Source of the DNA: Pseudomonadota bacterium
GTDB lineage: Bacteria; Pseudomonadota; Gammaproteobacteria; Steroidobacterales; Steroidobacteraceae
Assembly: GCA_026398735.1 (NCBI GenBank)
Contig: JAPLSH010000019.1
Coordinates: forward strand, 25,304-89,303
Length of the DNA: 64,000 nucleotides
Direction: 5' to 3'
A program made the position numbers and the translations under genes. Below, piece by piece: positions 56,482 through 64,000 of this stretch; positions within the stretch are counted from its first letter, which is position 1, and each line of letters starts with the position of its first letter. Under the pieces are notes generated by a model. The model was not told the origin of the DNA and ran no database searches. It saw only the letters and a program-made list of their open reading frames with translations.

Positions 56482-58608
56482 TCAACGGGCAACCGGCGCA
56501 GCAGGCAAAGGATAGCGCAGCAATTGCTCAGCTACAGGCTGCAGTGGCGGCAAGGCGGTGCGCCCTGTTACCGGGTTGGCATAGTGATAGGGAATCTCGT
56601 AGACGATCGGGTACATCGCGATGAACTGCGTGGGCGGTGTATCGGGTGGGAACTCGGGGCTGATGCCGGGCATGCCACGACTGGAGCCCTTAGCCCAGCC
56701 GCCCTCGTAGTTGGCGTTCCATGTATTGAAGGTGTGTACCACTCTAAAGCGCCACAAACCCTCTTCTTTGACCGCCTGGTTCTCGTAAACCGAGCCGCCC
56801 ATCGTGGCGCGACCACCCAGGCTCATTTGCTGCTGCATACGCAAGCGGATACGCGCACTGAGACCATCATCGGACACATGAATGACCGGCTGCATCTGGA
56901 TGTGATTGCCCAAGCGTCCCTGCACCGGACCCTCTGCGCCACGGCCGAACACCGTGACCAGAAACGGACGCAGGCGAGCTCCCTGGTACACACCGCGCTG
57001 GGCAAGCTCGATGCTGCCATCGCGTGTGAACAGATTGGCCAGATCGTTCCACAGGTTCTTGTCCAGGTAGTAGCCATAGGCACTCTCTAGATTCTCAAGC
57101 TCGTGAAAGTCCCGCGCGCGCTCCACGATGCGCGCCGCATCGGTCAATGCAGCCTGAACATCGCGAACCGGCTGCGCCACCGCCGCTGGCGGTTTAAACA
57201 AAGCTGAAGAGGCAAGCTTGGCACCCGGACCGCCCACTGCCGGATAGGTCGCCACCTTGCCCGTTACCGGATTGGCGTAGTGATACGGCGGCACATGTGC
57301 ATTGGGATAGATTGCATAGACCTGAGTAGGCAAGCGATCCGGAGGCAATGACAAAAAAGGCCCGGGTGCAGGCTGCGCATCTTTGCCCCAACCTTGCTCG
57401 TAATCGGTGACGAAGGTCGGGAAGTAATGCACCGACTTGAACTTCCACGTGCCGTTGTCGTTGACGTAGCTGTTCTCGTAGAGGCCTTCACTCCACTGGC
57501 CGCCCTGACCATAAGTGCCAGTCATCGACAGTTCGCGGCTACGGGCACGGGCTGTCTTGCCATCGGGCGCCACAGTGACCACCGTCTGCAATTGCATATG
57601 ATCGTTGAGCCAACCGGGCACCAAGCCATGAGGACCCAACGTGCCGAGAAACGCACGCACCCGCGTTTTGCCGACATACACACCCTGTTGTCCGAACTCC
57701 AGAGTGGCGTCATTGGCAAACAGGTCAGCCACCTGATCCCATTGCGCGCGATCCAAGTAGTACCCATAGATGCGCTGCAGGTTTTCTATGTCCTGCTCGT
57801 CACGCAAACGTTGCGCGCGTCGCAACAAGTCTGCTGCCACGCGTCGTGCATCACCGGCAGGAGCCTGTTGAGGCAGCGCTGCACTGGCCCATGCCCTGCC
57901 ACCCGTCAGCGTAGTACCGGGGTTGGTGTAATGGAAAGTAGCAATGCACGCGGCAGGAAAGCCCTCACAGCTACCGTCTCGCGGCTCATCGGCCGGGTGC
58001 GCCAAGGTACGCGGTGCGCCGTTTGCCGCATCTGCGGATGGGACCACCCATCCCTTGGCATAGGGCGCGCTGAAGCCGCTGAAATAATTAAGGCGTGAGA
58101 TTTTCCAGACACCGCCGCGCTTGGCGTAGTCCATCTCATAGACACCCTCTGCCCAAGTAGCGCCCTTACCTACACCGCCAAAGTACGCATAGGCACGCCA
58201 GCGGCCCTTGGCGGTTTGCCCACCAGACTCCAGGTGCACCACCGGCTGAATGTTCATGTGGTTGTAAAGGCGGTTGTCGCCCAGCCCCACCTGTCCGACC
58301 GGCACATTGCCCACATTGCGAAACAGATGTTCGCGAATACTGGCCTTACCGACGAACACGCCAGCCGGATAATTGGCACGTGCGTCGTCAGTGAATAGTT
58401 CAGCCACATCGGCCCACAGGCCCTTGTCAACGTAATAGCCATAGACGCGCTGCAGCCGCTTGACCGATGCCAAGTCTTCGCCGGCTTGCACCTCTGCTGC
58501 CACACGCGCCAACTGTTCGTTCAGCGGCGCAGTAGACGTGGCACTGGCCGCCAACGCCGGTCCCGTCAGGACAGTTAGGAGCAGCGCAATAGCAACGGAT
58601 TTATGCAT
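56482..58608 (-). CDS. exported protein with three tandem SnoaL-like (NTF2-fold) domains
   Basis: A 708-residue exported protein (signal MHKSVAIALLLTVLTGPALAA). Three related units at residues about 45-225, 265-465 and 495-690 each begin with a YGYY motif: LQRVYGYYVDKGLWADVAEL, LQRIYGYYLDRAQWDQVADL and LESAYGYYLDKNLWNDLANL. Each unit then has GV(F/Y)xG and an N/D-H-(M/I)-x-x-Q motif (NHMNIQ, DHMQLQ, NHIQMQ). Units 2 and 3 end with the same PYHYANPVTG. The fold class covers dehydratases, isomerases and binding proteins. No cysteines or cofactor motifs stand out. It follows the small Tat gene by six bases. Confidence 0.8.
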   Translation of the reverse strand: MHKSVAIALLLTVLTGPALAASATSTAPLNEQLARVAAEVQAGEDLASVKRLQRVYGYYVDKGLWADVAELFTDDARANYPAGVFVGKASIREHLFRNVGNVPVGQVGLGDNRLYNHMNIQPVVHLESGGQTAKGRWRAYAYFGGVGKGATWAEGVYEMDYAKRGGVWKISRLNYFSGFSAPYAKGWVVPSADAANGAPRTLAHPADEPRDGSCEGFPAACIATFHYTNPGTTLTGGRAWASAALPQQAPAGDARRVAADLLRRAQRLRDEQDIENLQRIYGYYLDRAQWDQVADLFANDATLEFGQQGVYVGKTRVRAFLGTLGPHGLVPGWLNDHMQLQTVVTVAPDGKTARARSRELSMTGTYGQGGQWSEGLYENSYVNDNGTWKFKSVHYFPTFVTDYEQGWGKDAQPAPGPFLSLPPDRLPTQVYAIYPNAHVPPYHYANPVTGKVATYPAVGGPGAKLASSALFKPPAAVAQPVRDVQAALTDAARIVERARDFHELENLESAYGYYLDKNLWNDLANLFTRDGSIELAQRGVYQGARLRPFLVTVFGRGAEGPVQGRLGNHIQMQPVIHVSDDGLSARIRLRMQQQMSLGGRATMGGSVYENQAVKEEGLWRFRVVHTFNTWNANYEGGWAKGSSRGMPGISPEFPPDTPPTQFIAMYPIVYEIPYHYANPVTGRTALPPLQPVAEQLLRYPLPAAPVAR

Positions 58609-58614
58609 TGTTAA

Positions 58615-58905
58615 TCAGCCTTGAACCCAAGCTGCATCGGCCGGATGCATTTGCACCTGCAGCGGAACATTGCAGGATGCAGCAACGTCTCTGCTAAACG
58701 CATACGGCGGATAGGCGTTGCACATGTCGTCGAGTGTCCAGTCACCACAAGGATCGGTGTAGCCACAACTACTCCGGGTTAAGCCGGCAGGCGTAGCCGC
58801 CAACAGCGAACCCGGCAGCGCCGCAGCGACCAATGTGCCGCCGGCCACCAACGTGACTTGACCGAGGAATCCTCGGCGTGTGCTGACGAATCGAGCGTTA
58901 GCCAT
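58615..58905 (-). CDS. small Tat-exported protein downstream of carotenoid oxygenase
   Basis: A 96-residue protein with a twin-arginine signal (VSTRRGFLGQVTLVAGGTLVAAA). The mature part of about 60 residues has four cysteines (SSCGYTDPCGDW, DMCNAYPPYAF, ASCNVPLQV). It begins ten bases after the oxygenase stop (or at an ATG two codons earlier), with TGAGG overlapping that stop as ribosome site, so translation is probably coupled. No known family recognised. It may be a partner subunit of the oxygenase; that is inference. Confidence 0.7.
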   Translation of the reverse strand: MANARFVSTRRGFLGQVTLVAGGTLVAAALPGSLLAATPAGLTRSSCGYTDPCGDWTLDDMCNAYPPYAFSRDVAASCNVPLQVQMHPADAAWVQG

Positions 58906-58915
58906 TTGCATAACC

Positions 58916-60352
58916 TCAGGCCTGTACCAGCGACGGCAACTCGTCGGCACCAAACCAATTGGTGTGAGTACCGCCGCGCAACCGGAACGGCAACTTGACC
59001 GTGGCGATGGCGCCCTCCTCCAGTCGCTGTGCGTCGACGATCACCAGATCGCTCGACATCGATTCGTAATTGTTAGCAATGCCCATCAGGTAGCCATCAC
59101 CCTCGGCACGACCGCCTTTGCGCGGCATGAAACAGCTTTCCTGCAGGCTCTGCACAGGGCCCACAAAATAGCTGCTCGTCGCGCCGGTGTTGACGTCCAC
59201 ACGTTGGTACTGATTGGTGACAAAGCCGCCCATACCACCGGCTCGCGCCTTGTCAAACGGCAGGTTGGGATCGCGGTTGCCCACATAGCAATACTTGTAG
59301 GGCAAGGACAGAAATCGATCGTCCATGCGGGCCAGCACACCGTTGGCGGTGCTGACGACTTCTTCATCGAACGTATCTTTCTTGGAGTTCATGTTGAACG
59401 TCCAGCGACGGATCTGCGATGCATCGCGTTCACCACTGGAGGTGGGCAGTTCCATGGTGATACGCCCGTCCTTGTGGTCCCGCGCATTGAGGAAATGCAG
59501 CGTGTTGCGGGCAGGGCCCTTGAACCAGCGCACGTCTTTGCTTGTACCACCGCGCGGCACCACGGCAACCATCGTCGATAGGTTGCCATCCCATGCCCAC
59601 ATCGGCTCGCCGGTCTTGAGCCGCGCATCGCTGGTGGTACGCGCCACCAGCGGGATCAACACGTAATTCTGCGTGATGGCGCAGTCATGCATGATTCCCA
59701 CATACGGTGCCTTGAACCACACTTCATGGGTGATGTCGCCATGACGGTTCATGGTGTACACGGCTACGTCATTGGTCAGGTCACCCTTGGCTTGGTAACC
59801 ATAGGCGATCATCTCCCCGGTTACCGGATCGATCTTGGGGTGAGCCGACATGCTGGTGGCTGTATAGCGGCCGTTGAAGGTCCAGATGCCGCGCGTCTCG
59901 AGCGTGTGAGGATCGATGTGCCACGGCAGCGAGTCCTCCTTGAGGACCAGCAGTTTTCCGCCATGCCAATACAGGTGCGTATTGGCCGCCGAGCGCTCGA
60001 GCTTGGCAACGCTCGGATCGTCGGTGTAGTGGTTGCGATACACGCCATACAGACGCCGATGCGCCTCACGCTCCGCCTGCAGACGCGCTGTTTGCACATA
60101 CCGGCTACGAAAATTGACGTTGCCGTCCTTGAAGCGAAAGCGACTGACATGGCCATCACCATTAAAGCCTGTCGGCCATTCGTTCTGTGGCGGGCGGTAC
60201 TGGAAATCGCACTGAATCCGGTAGAACGTACCGTCGATGTCGGAGGGTATTTTTCCCCAAACCTCGCAGTCGTAGATGTCGGCCTCAAAGCGCGTGGGCG
60301 CATTAAAGCCGGTCGACGGGAACATCGGGTGTCCACGAAAATCCACTGCCAT
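58916..60352 (-). CDS. carotenoid/lignostilbene cleavage oxygenase family protein
   Basis: Non-heme iron dioxygenase of the RPE65/carotenoid-cleavage fold, 478 residues. Such enzymes split a C=C bond of carotenoids, apocarotenoids or stilbenes with O2. The four iron histidines are visible: MSAHPKID, GIMHDCAIT, NTLHFLNAR and GGTHTNWFG. The N-terminus IPSDIDGTFYRIQCDFQYRP is normal. There is no signal peptide in the protein itself. The start follows GGGGGGTAGATC. It lies 121 bases after the PQQ dehydrogenase on the same strand and is followed by a Tat-signal gene. Substrate not predictable. Confidence 0.9.
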   Translation of the reverse strand: MAVDFRGHPMFPSTGFNAPTRFEADIYDCEVWGKIPSDIDGTFYRIQCDFQYRPPQNEWPTGFNGDGHVSRFRFKDGNVNFRSRYVQTARLQAEREAHRRLYGVYRNHYTDDPSVAKLERSAANTHLYWHGGKLLVLKEDSLPWHIDPHTLETRGIWTFNGRYTATSMSAHPKIDPVTGEMIAYGYQAKGDLTNDVAVYTMNRHGDITHEVWFKAPYVGIMHDCAITQNYVLIPLVARTTSDARLKTGEPMWAWDGNLSTMVAVVPRGGTSKDVRWFKGPARNTLHFLNARDHKDGRITMELPTSSGERDASQIRRWTFNMNSKKDTFDEEVVSTANGVLARMDDRFLSLPYKYCYVGNRDPNLPFDKARAGGMGGFVTNQYQRVDVNTGATSSYFVGPVQSLQESCFMPRKGGRAEGDGYLMGIANNYESMSSDLVIVDAQRLEEGAIATVKLPFRLRGGTHTNWFGADELPSLVQA

Positions 60353-60381
60353 GATCTACCCCCCTCCCCCACCCTGGATGT

Positions 60382-60395
60382 CTTTGCACTTTGCA
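60382..60395. promoter_or_regulatory. tandem heptamer repeat upstream of carotenoid oxygenase gene
   Basis: CTTTGCA repeated twice without spacer (on the minus strand TGCAAAG twice), 30 bases before the oxygenase start. A possible regulator site or chance repeat. The gap of 121 bases shows no clear terminator for the PQQ gene. Confidence 0.3.
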
Positions 60396-60473
60396 CCGCT
60401 GGGCAAACAGGGGCAAGCGCCGAATCATTGAAAGTACAACGACTGCCGCCATAACGCGGCGCGCATGACAACC

Positions 60474-62558
60474 TTATGGCTTGCGCGAAGGCAGGCGCTG
60501 CAGAATGTAAGCCCCGATATCGGCAATCTGCTCAGGCGAATAGATATCGCGAAACACCGGCATGTTGTTGCGCCCTTGCAGGGTCACCATGGCGATCTGC
60601 GCGACATCCAGATTGCCCTGCACCAGCGTAGGTCCACCACCGTGACCACCCGTGCCGCTCTCCCCATGGCAAGCCACGCACGCGGCCTTGTAAAGCGCTT
60701 CGCCTTGATCGGCGACACCGGCGCGTGAAGAAACAGGCAACGCGGCCGCACGCTGCGGTCCTGCCGCAGCAGCTACCGGCACAGGGCCGATTTTGCCATC
60801 CAGCGAGAACATCCAGATGCCGTCGCCACGTTTGCCGTTGGCAAATGCCCCGCCACCGGCATGCACAGTGACGTACTGCTTACCCTTATGCTCAAAGGTA
60901 GTCACTGTGGTGTTGACGCCCGCATCGGTCTGGAACTCCCACAGCTTCACACCAGTGGTTTTGTCGAGCGCAGTCAGACGGCCATCGGCGCGCCCGACAA
61001 ACAACAAACCACCACCGGTGACTACGGCACCGCTGTAGCAGATCTCGCGCCACTGCTGACGCCACACCAGCCGGTTGGTGCGAACATCCAGCGCCGCCAG
61101 CACACCGCCATCGTGCACTTGCGACTGCGTGAAATTGCCACCCATATAGACCTTGTTCGGACCAGGTGTTTCCAGCGGCAGACGCACAACAAAGTTGCTG
61201 ATGCGATCCGACGCACACACATACAGCAAATAGCTGCCGGGGTCATAGGCACTGGGTGGCCAGTTCGCGCCACCCATCGTGCCGGGCTTCATCATCGTCG
61301 GCTGATCCCAGAACGGTGTGAAAATGCGCCCGCCGTTGGGGATCTCGCTGCTGCCGGTCAAACGCCGGGCATCCTCGGGAACGATATCGATCTGTTGCGG
61401 CACGATCGCATCGCCCACCGGATAAGGCTGCGTCGCCGCCGTGTGTTGGCGAGGCTCCTGCGGCACAGGCTTTTCGGTAATGCCCAGCAGCGGCTTGCCA
61501 GTCACGCGATCTAGAATGTAGGCCCAGCCGGTCTTGCCCACCTGTACCAAAGCCTTGCGCGACTTGCCGCCGTAGGGCGCATCGAACAGCACCACAGGAT
61601 TGGGCGAGTCATAGTCCCAAATGTCGTGATGCACTTGCTGAAAATGCCAGCGATAGGTTCCGTTGCGCACATCCAGTGCAACAATGGAATTGGCGAACAG
61701 GTTGTCGCCCTTGCGCACACTGCCGTTTAGATCAGGCCCCGGATTTGCCGTAGAGAAATAGATCATCCCCAACTCAGGGTCGATGGCGGGCGTTTGCCAA
61801 ATCGAAGCACCACCGCGCTGCCAGGCATCGCTGTCTTGTGGCCAAGTCTCATGACCTTTCTCACCTGGGCCGGGCACCGTAAAGAACGTCCACACCAGCT
61901 TGCCGGTCTTGGCGTCGTAGGCGCGCAGCTTGCCGCGCGTACCCATCTCGCCACCATTTACACCGGCAATCACCAGCCCATCGAAATAGAGCGGCGCTGC
62001 GGTAATCGCATAGCCGTCTTCCCAGCGTTCGACCAACGAGGTCCACAACACTGCACCCGTGCGCTGATCCAACGCAGTGAGCTTCGCATCGGCCTGCGTC
62101 AGATAGACCTTGCCATCACCCAAGGCTACGCCGCGATTGCCCCGACCAATGGGACTGCCTGCGCGCAGATCCGGATTGCCGTGATAGGTCCACAGGATCC
62201 GACCTGACTCGACATCCATGGCAAAGACATCGTTGGCGCCGTTGCTGACGTACAGCACGCCTTCAAAAGACAGTATCTGGGTCTGACCCGAGTGCCCAGG
62301 CGTGGTGCCGCTGTTCATGCTGGTGCGCCACAACGCACGCAGACCCGACACGTTGTCGCGATTGAGCAGCTTGAGGGGAGACCAGCGCTGGTTGTACAGC
62401 GTGCCGCCGTTGGTGATCCAACTCTGCGTCGGTGGACTCAAGAGCTGACTGGCTGAGAAGGCCGGAGCCAGCGTCACCTGTGCAGGTGTCTGAGCTAGCC
62501 CAGCAGTGGCCGTCAAAGACAGCACGACCAAGCAGACCAAAGAGGTAATACGGCGCAT
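60474..62558 (-). CDS. PQQ-dependent dehydrogenase with C-terminal cytochrome c domain
   Basis: Periplasmic quinohemoprotein of 694 residues, expected to oxidise an alcohol or related group and pass electrons to a heme. Signal peptide MRRITSLVCLVVLSLTATAGLA. Residues about 45-570 form the eight-bladed quinoprotein propeller (WRTSMNSGTTPGHSGQTQIL, VFAMDVESGRILWTY, VHHDIWDYDSPNPVVLFD with the catalytic Asp region). The vicinal Cys-Cys of alcohol dehydrogenases is absent; the site reads GSPIGRGNRG. The last 85 residues are cytochrome c (ACVACHGESGTGGHGGG, axial Met in NNMPVFRD). The ATG at 62558 follows GGGGGAAAC. Confidence 0.88.
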   Translation of the reverse strand: MRRITSLVCLVVLSLTATAGLAQTPAQVTLAPAFSASQLLSPPTQSWITNGGTLYNQRWSPLKLLNRDNVSGLRALWRTSMNSGTTPGHSGQTQILSFEGVLYVSNGANDVFAMDVESGRILWTYHGNPDLRAGSPIGRGNRGVALGDGKVYLTQADAKLTALDQRTGAVLWTSLVERWEDGYAITAAPLYFDGLVIAGVNGGEMGTRGKLRAYDAKTGKLVWTFFTVPGPGEKGHETWPQDSDAWQRGGASIWQTPAIDPELGMIYFSTANPGPDLNGSVRKGDNLFANSIVALDVRNGTYRWHFQQVHHDIWDYDSPNPVVLFDAPYGGKSRKALVQVGKTGWAYILDRVTGKPLLGITEKPVPQEPRQHTAATQPYPVGDAIVPQQIDIVPEDARRLTGSSEIPNGGRIFTPFWDQPTMMKPGTMGGANWPPSAYDPGSYLLYVCASDRISNFVVRLPLETPGPNKVYMGGNFTQSQVHDGGVLAALDVRTNRLVWRQQWREICYSGAVVTGGGLLFVGRADGRLTALDKTTGVKLWEFQTDAGVNTTVTTFEHKGKQYVTVHAGGGAFANGKRGDGIWMFSLDGKIGPVPVAAAAGPQRAAALPVSSRAGVADQGEALYKAACVACHGESGTGGHGGGPTLVQGNLDVAQIAMVTLQGRNNMPVFRDIYSPEQIADIGAYILQRLPSRKP

Positions 62559-62591
62559 GTTTCCCCCGCCACCAACTGTTTTTCTGCAGGG

Positions 62592-62632
62592 ACTATAGCC
62601 CAAGCGCTTTGATTCCAACGCCAGCAAGCTGG
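62592..62632 (-). promoter_or_regulatory. candidate promoter and palindrome before PQQ dehydrogenase gene
   Basis: Minus strand TATAGT (62592-62597) with TTGGAA 15 bases upstream (62613-62618), and just above it CCAGC-TT-GCTGG (62621-62632), a perfect palindrome. Spacer is short, so the promoter call is tentative. The palindrome may instead end the ankyrin transcript. Confidence 0.35.
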
Positions 62633-62635
62633 AAA

Positions 62636-64000
62636 TCAATTTCCTGCAGCGTTACCGAGTTTGCGCAGTAGCGCTGCGGTGTCGGGGTGCACCTCGGCAC
62701 CGGCCACGCCCGCACGGCCCGTACCACCTGCCTTGCCCTGCGCCACATCCAATGCTGTGGCACCGGCTTGGTCGCGAAGATCCAGCCACGCACCGACCTG
62801 CGCCAGATAGCTGACAAACTCGTTCCAGCCCCATAAGGCGGCGCCATGCAATGCTGCTTGACCGTTGTCGCGCACCGCATTGGGGTTAGCCCCGGCTGCA
62901 CGCAACAGTTTGGCGGTCTCGATGCTGCGCTGCTCATTGCGAAAACGCGCGCGGATGTCGATGGTGGTGGATCCAATTCCTGCCGCTGCCATGAACGGCG
63001 TAATACCCAACGAGTTGGGAAAATCAGCCTGGGCTTTGTAGCGGAGCAGTAGCGTTACTGCCTCCACGTCGCCGGCCTTGGCAGCGCGGATCAACGGCGT
63101 GGTGCCCACAGTCAGCATGCTGTCGCCACCACGGTCCTGTCCCAACGATCGATACGGGGGAAACAGCTTGAGCTGCATGTTGGGGTTGGCGCCCTTGTCC
63201 AGCAGCAGGCGCATCACATCCAGCGCCGTAGTGGCATCCCCAGAGGGTCGATCCGGACGCCCACCGCGCGGCGTGGTGTTGTAGTCCACAGCCGAATACA
63301 GCGGCGCTCTGCCCCATGTATCCCAGCGATTCACATCAGCGCCGGCCTTGATGAGGTAGGCCGCCGTGTCAAAGCGCGCGTTGAGCACCGCCATCAACAA
63401 AGGCGTGATGTTGTCTGGATCGGCCAGGTTGATTGCAGCGCCCCGCTCCACCAACGCCTTAGCGCAGTCGGTGCATCCCTCACGTGCTGCCAGCAGCAGC
63501 GCAGTAAAGCCACCGTTGGGACGATTCTGCGGCCGAGGCTCTGCAGACACTTTGCGCGGCCACTGCCGCACTGCCGAGCGCGCATCCACTTGTGCGCCGG
63601 CCTTGAGCAGCAAACGGACCATGTCGGGGTGACCCTGTGCAGAGGCCCACATAAGTGCGGTTTGCCCCCGCCACTGCTCCACTGCATTGACCTTGGCACC
63701 GGCAGCCAGCAACACTTTGGCGGCTTCTACACTGCCGGTCCGGGCCACCGTCATGAGCGCTGTTTGGCCCTCTGGGTTGGCCGACTCGACGTCCGCGCCA
63801 GCCTTGAGCAGGACGCGGATCAGCGTCGCATCACCGCGTTCGGCGGCCTCTGACAGCGGCGTGGCGCCGTAATCGTTGACGGCCTTCGGATCGGCACCGG
63901 CCTTGAGCAACTGCGTGACGCGCGCCATATCACCGTCGTGCACGGCCCAGTGCAACGGCGTCGTACCATCACCAGTGTCTGCAGGTGCAGCGCCGGGCAC
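62636..64000 (-). CDS. ankyrin-repeat protein, 5' end cut by window
   Basis: At least 454 residues of ankyrin repeats, continuing beyond the window. The GTG at the edge may not be the true start, and a signal peptide could lie outside. About ten repeats follow the usual pattern (TPLHWAVHDGDMARVTQLLKAGADP; GQTALMWASAQGHPDMVRLL), with longer loops in the middle (SAVRQWPRKVSAEPRPQN). Ankyrin repeats mediate protein binding. Exported ankyrin proteins next to PQQ dehydrogenases occur in related bacteria, from general knowledge. It is the first visible gene of the leftward series. Confidence 0.85.
   Translation of the reverse strand: MPGAAPADTGDGTTPLHWAVHDGDMARVTQLLKAGADPKAVNDYGATPLSEAAERGDATLIRVLLKAGADVESANPEGQTALMTVARTGSVEAAKVLLAAGAKVNAVEQWRGQTALMWASAQGHPDMVRLLLKAGAQVDARSAVRQWPRKVSAEPRPQNRPNGGFTALLLAAREGCTDCAKALVERGAAINLADPDNITPLLMAVLNARFDTAAYLIKAGADVNRWDTWGRAPLYSAVDYNTTPRGGRPDRPSGDATTALDVMRLLLDKGANPNMQLKLFPPYRSLGQDRGGDSMLTVGTTPLIRAAKAGDVEAVTLLLRYKAQADFPNSLGITPFMAAAGIGSTTIDIRARFRNEQRSIETAKLLRAAGANPNAVRDNGQAALHGAALWGWNEFVSYLAQVGAWLDLRDQAGATALDVAQGKAGGTGRAGVAGAEVHPDTAALLRKLGNAAGN

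Overview
The window looks like a chromosomal segment of a GC-rich gammaproteobacterium. It carries ZipA, a protein typical of that class. It also has several gammaproteobacterial gene neighbourhoods: pabC-mltG-tmk-holB-pilZ, gyrA-serC-pheA-hisC-aroA-cmk-rpsA-ihfB, smc-zipA-ligA, dksA-gluQ, and rimP-nusA-infB-rbfA/truB-rpsO-pnp. The secreted families at the right end (DUF6152, SnoaL-like, carotenoid oxygenase, PQQ dehydrogenase) recall Steroidobacter/Nevskia-type environmental bacteria. That narrower placement is inference only. I see no rRNA, tRNA, CRISPR array, insertion sequence or prophage.

Layout. 1-3.8 kb: aminodeoxychorismate lyase (cut by the window edge), MltG, Tmk, HolB and PilZ in one tightly overlapping operon. 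3.9-7.9 kb: a cNMP/rhodanese protein, then a FadB-like beta-oxidation protein with an EEP-family hydrolase. 8-16 kb: transporters (an atypical Nramp relative, a DUF4010 membrane protein, an MFS exporter), Hsp15, small exported proteins and GalU. 16-26.7 kb: a leftward block for nucleoid, ribosome and aromatic/histidine/serine metabolism headed by gyrA. 26.8-29 kb: ubiG-gph-yciK. 29-33.4 kb: yciO-trpS-scpA-scpB-rluB. 33.5-35.5 kb: yciB-bolA-ppiC and a Fis-type HTH gene. 35.5-41.8 kb: smc-zipA-ligA. 41.9-44 kb: queF, dksA, gluQ. 44-52.3 kb: the rimP-nusA-infB-truB-rpsO-pnp operon.

The most surprising housekeeping feature is in that last operon. The gene after infB begins as RbfA and continues in frame as TruB, with the second half of RbfA missing. 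Other departures are a DksA with only two of the four zinc-ligand cysteines, GyrA with Gln at position 83, an RluB-like gene without a usual start codon and with an altered catalytic motif, and an Nramp relative lacking the canonical metal motif.

52.5-64 kb is an accessory block of exported proteins: three proteins sharing a GRWEG/LVVD signature, three DUF6152 proteins, a protein with three tandem SnoaL-like domains, a small Tat-signal protein, a four-histidine carotenoid/stilbene-type oxygenase, a PQQ dehydrogenase with fused cytochrome c, and an ankyrin-repeat protein running off the window. Layout and families suggest an oxidative cleavage and oxidation module for a hydrophobic substrate, largely outside the cytoplasm. 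The substrate is unknown. This block is the best candidate for an undescribed system.
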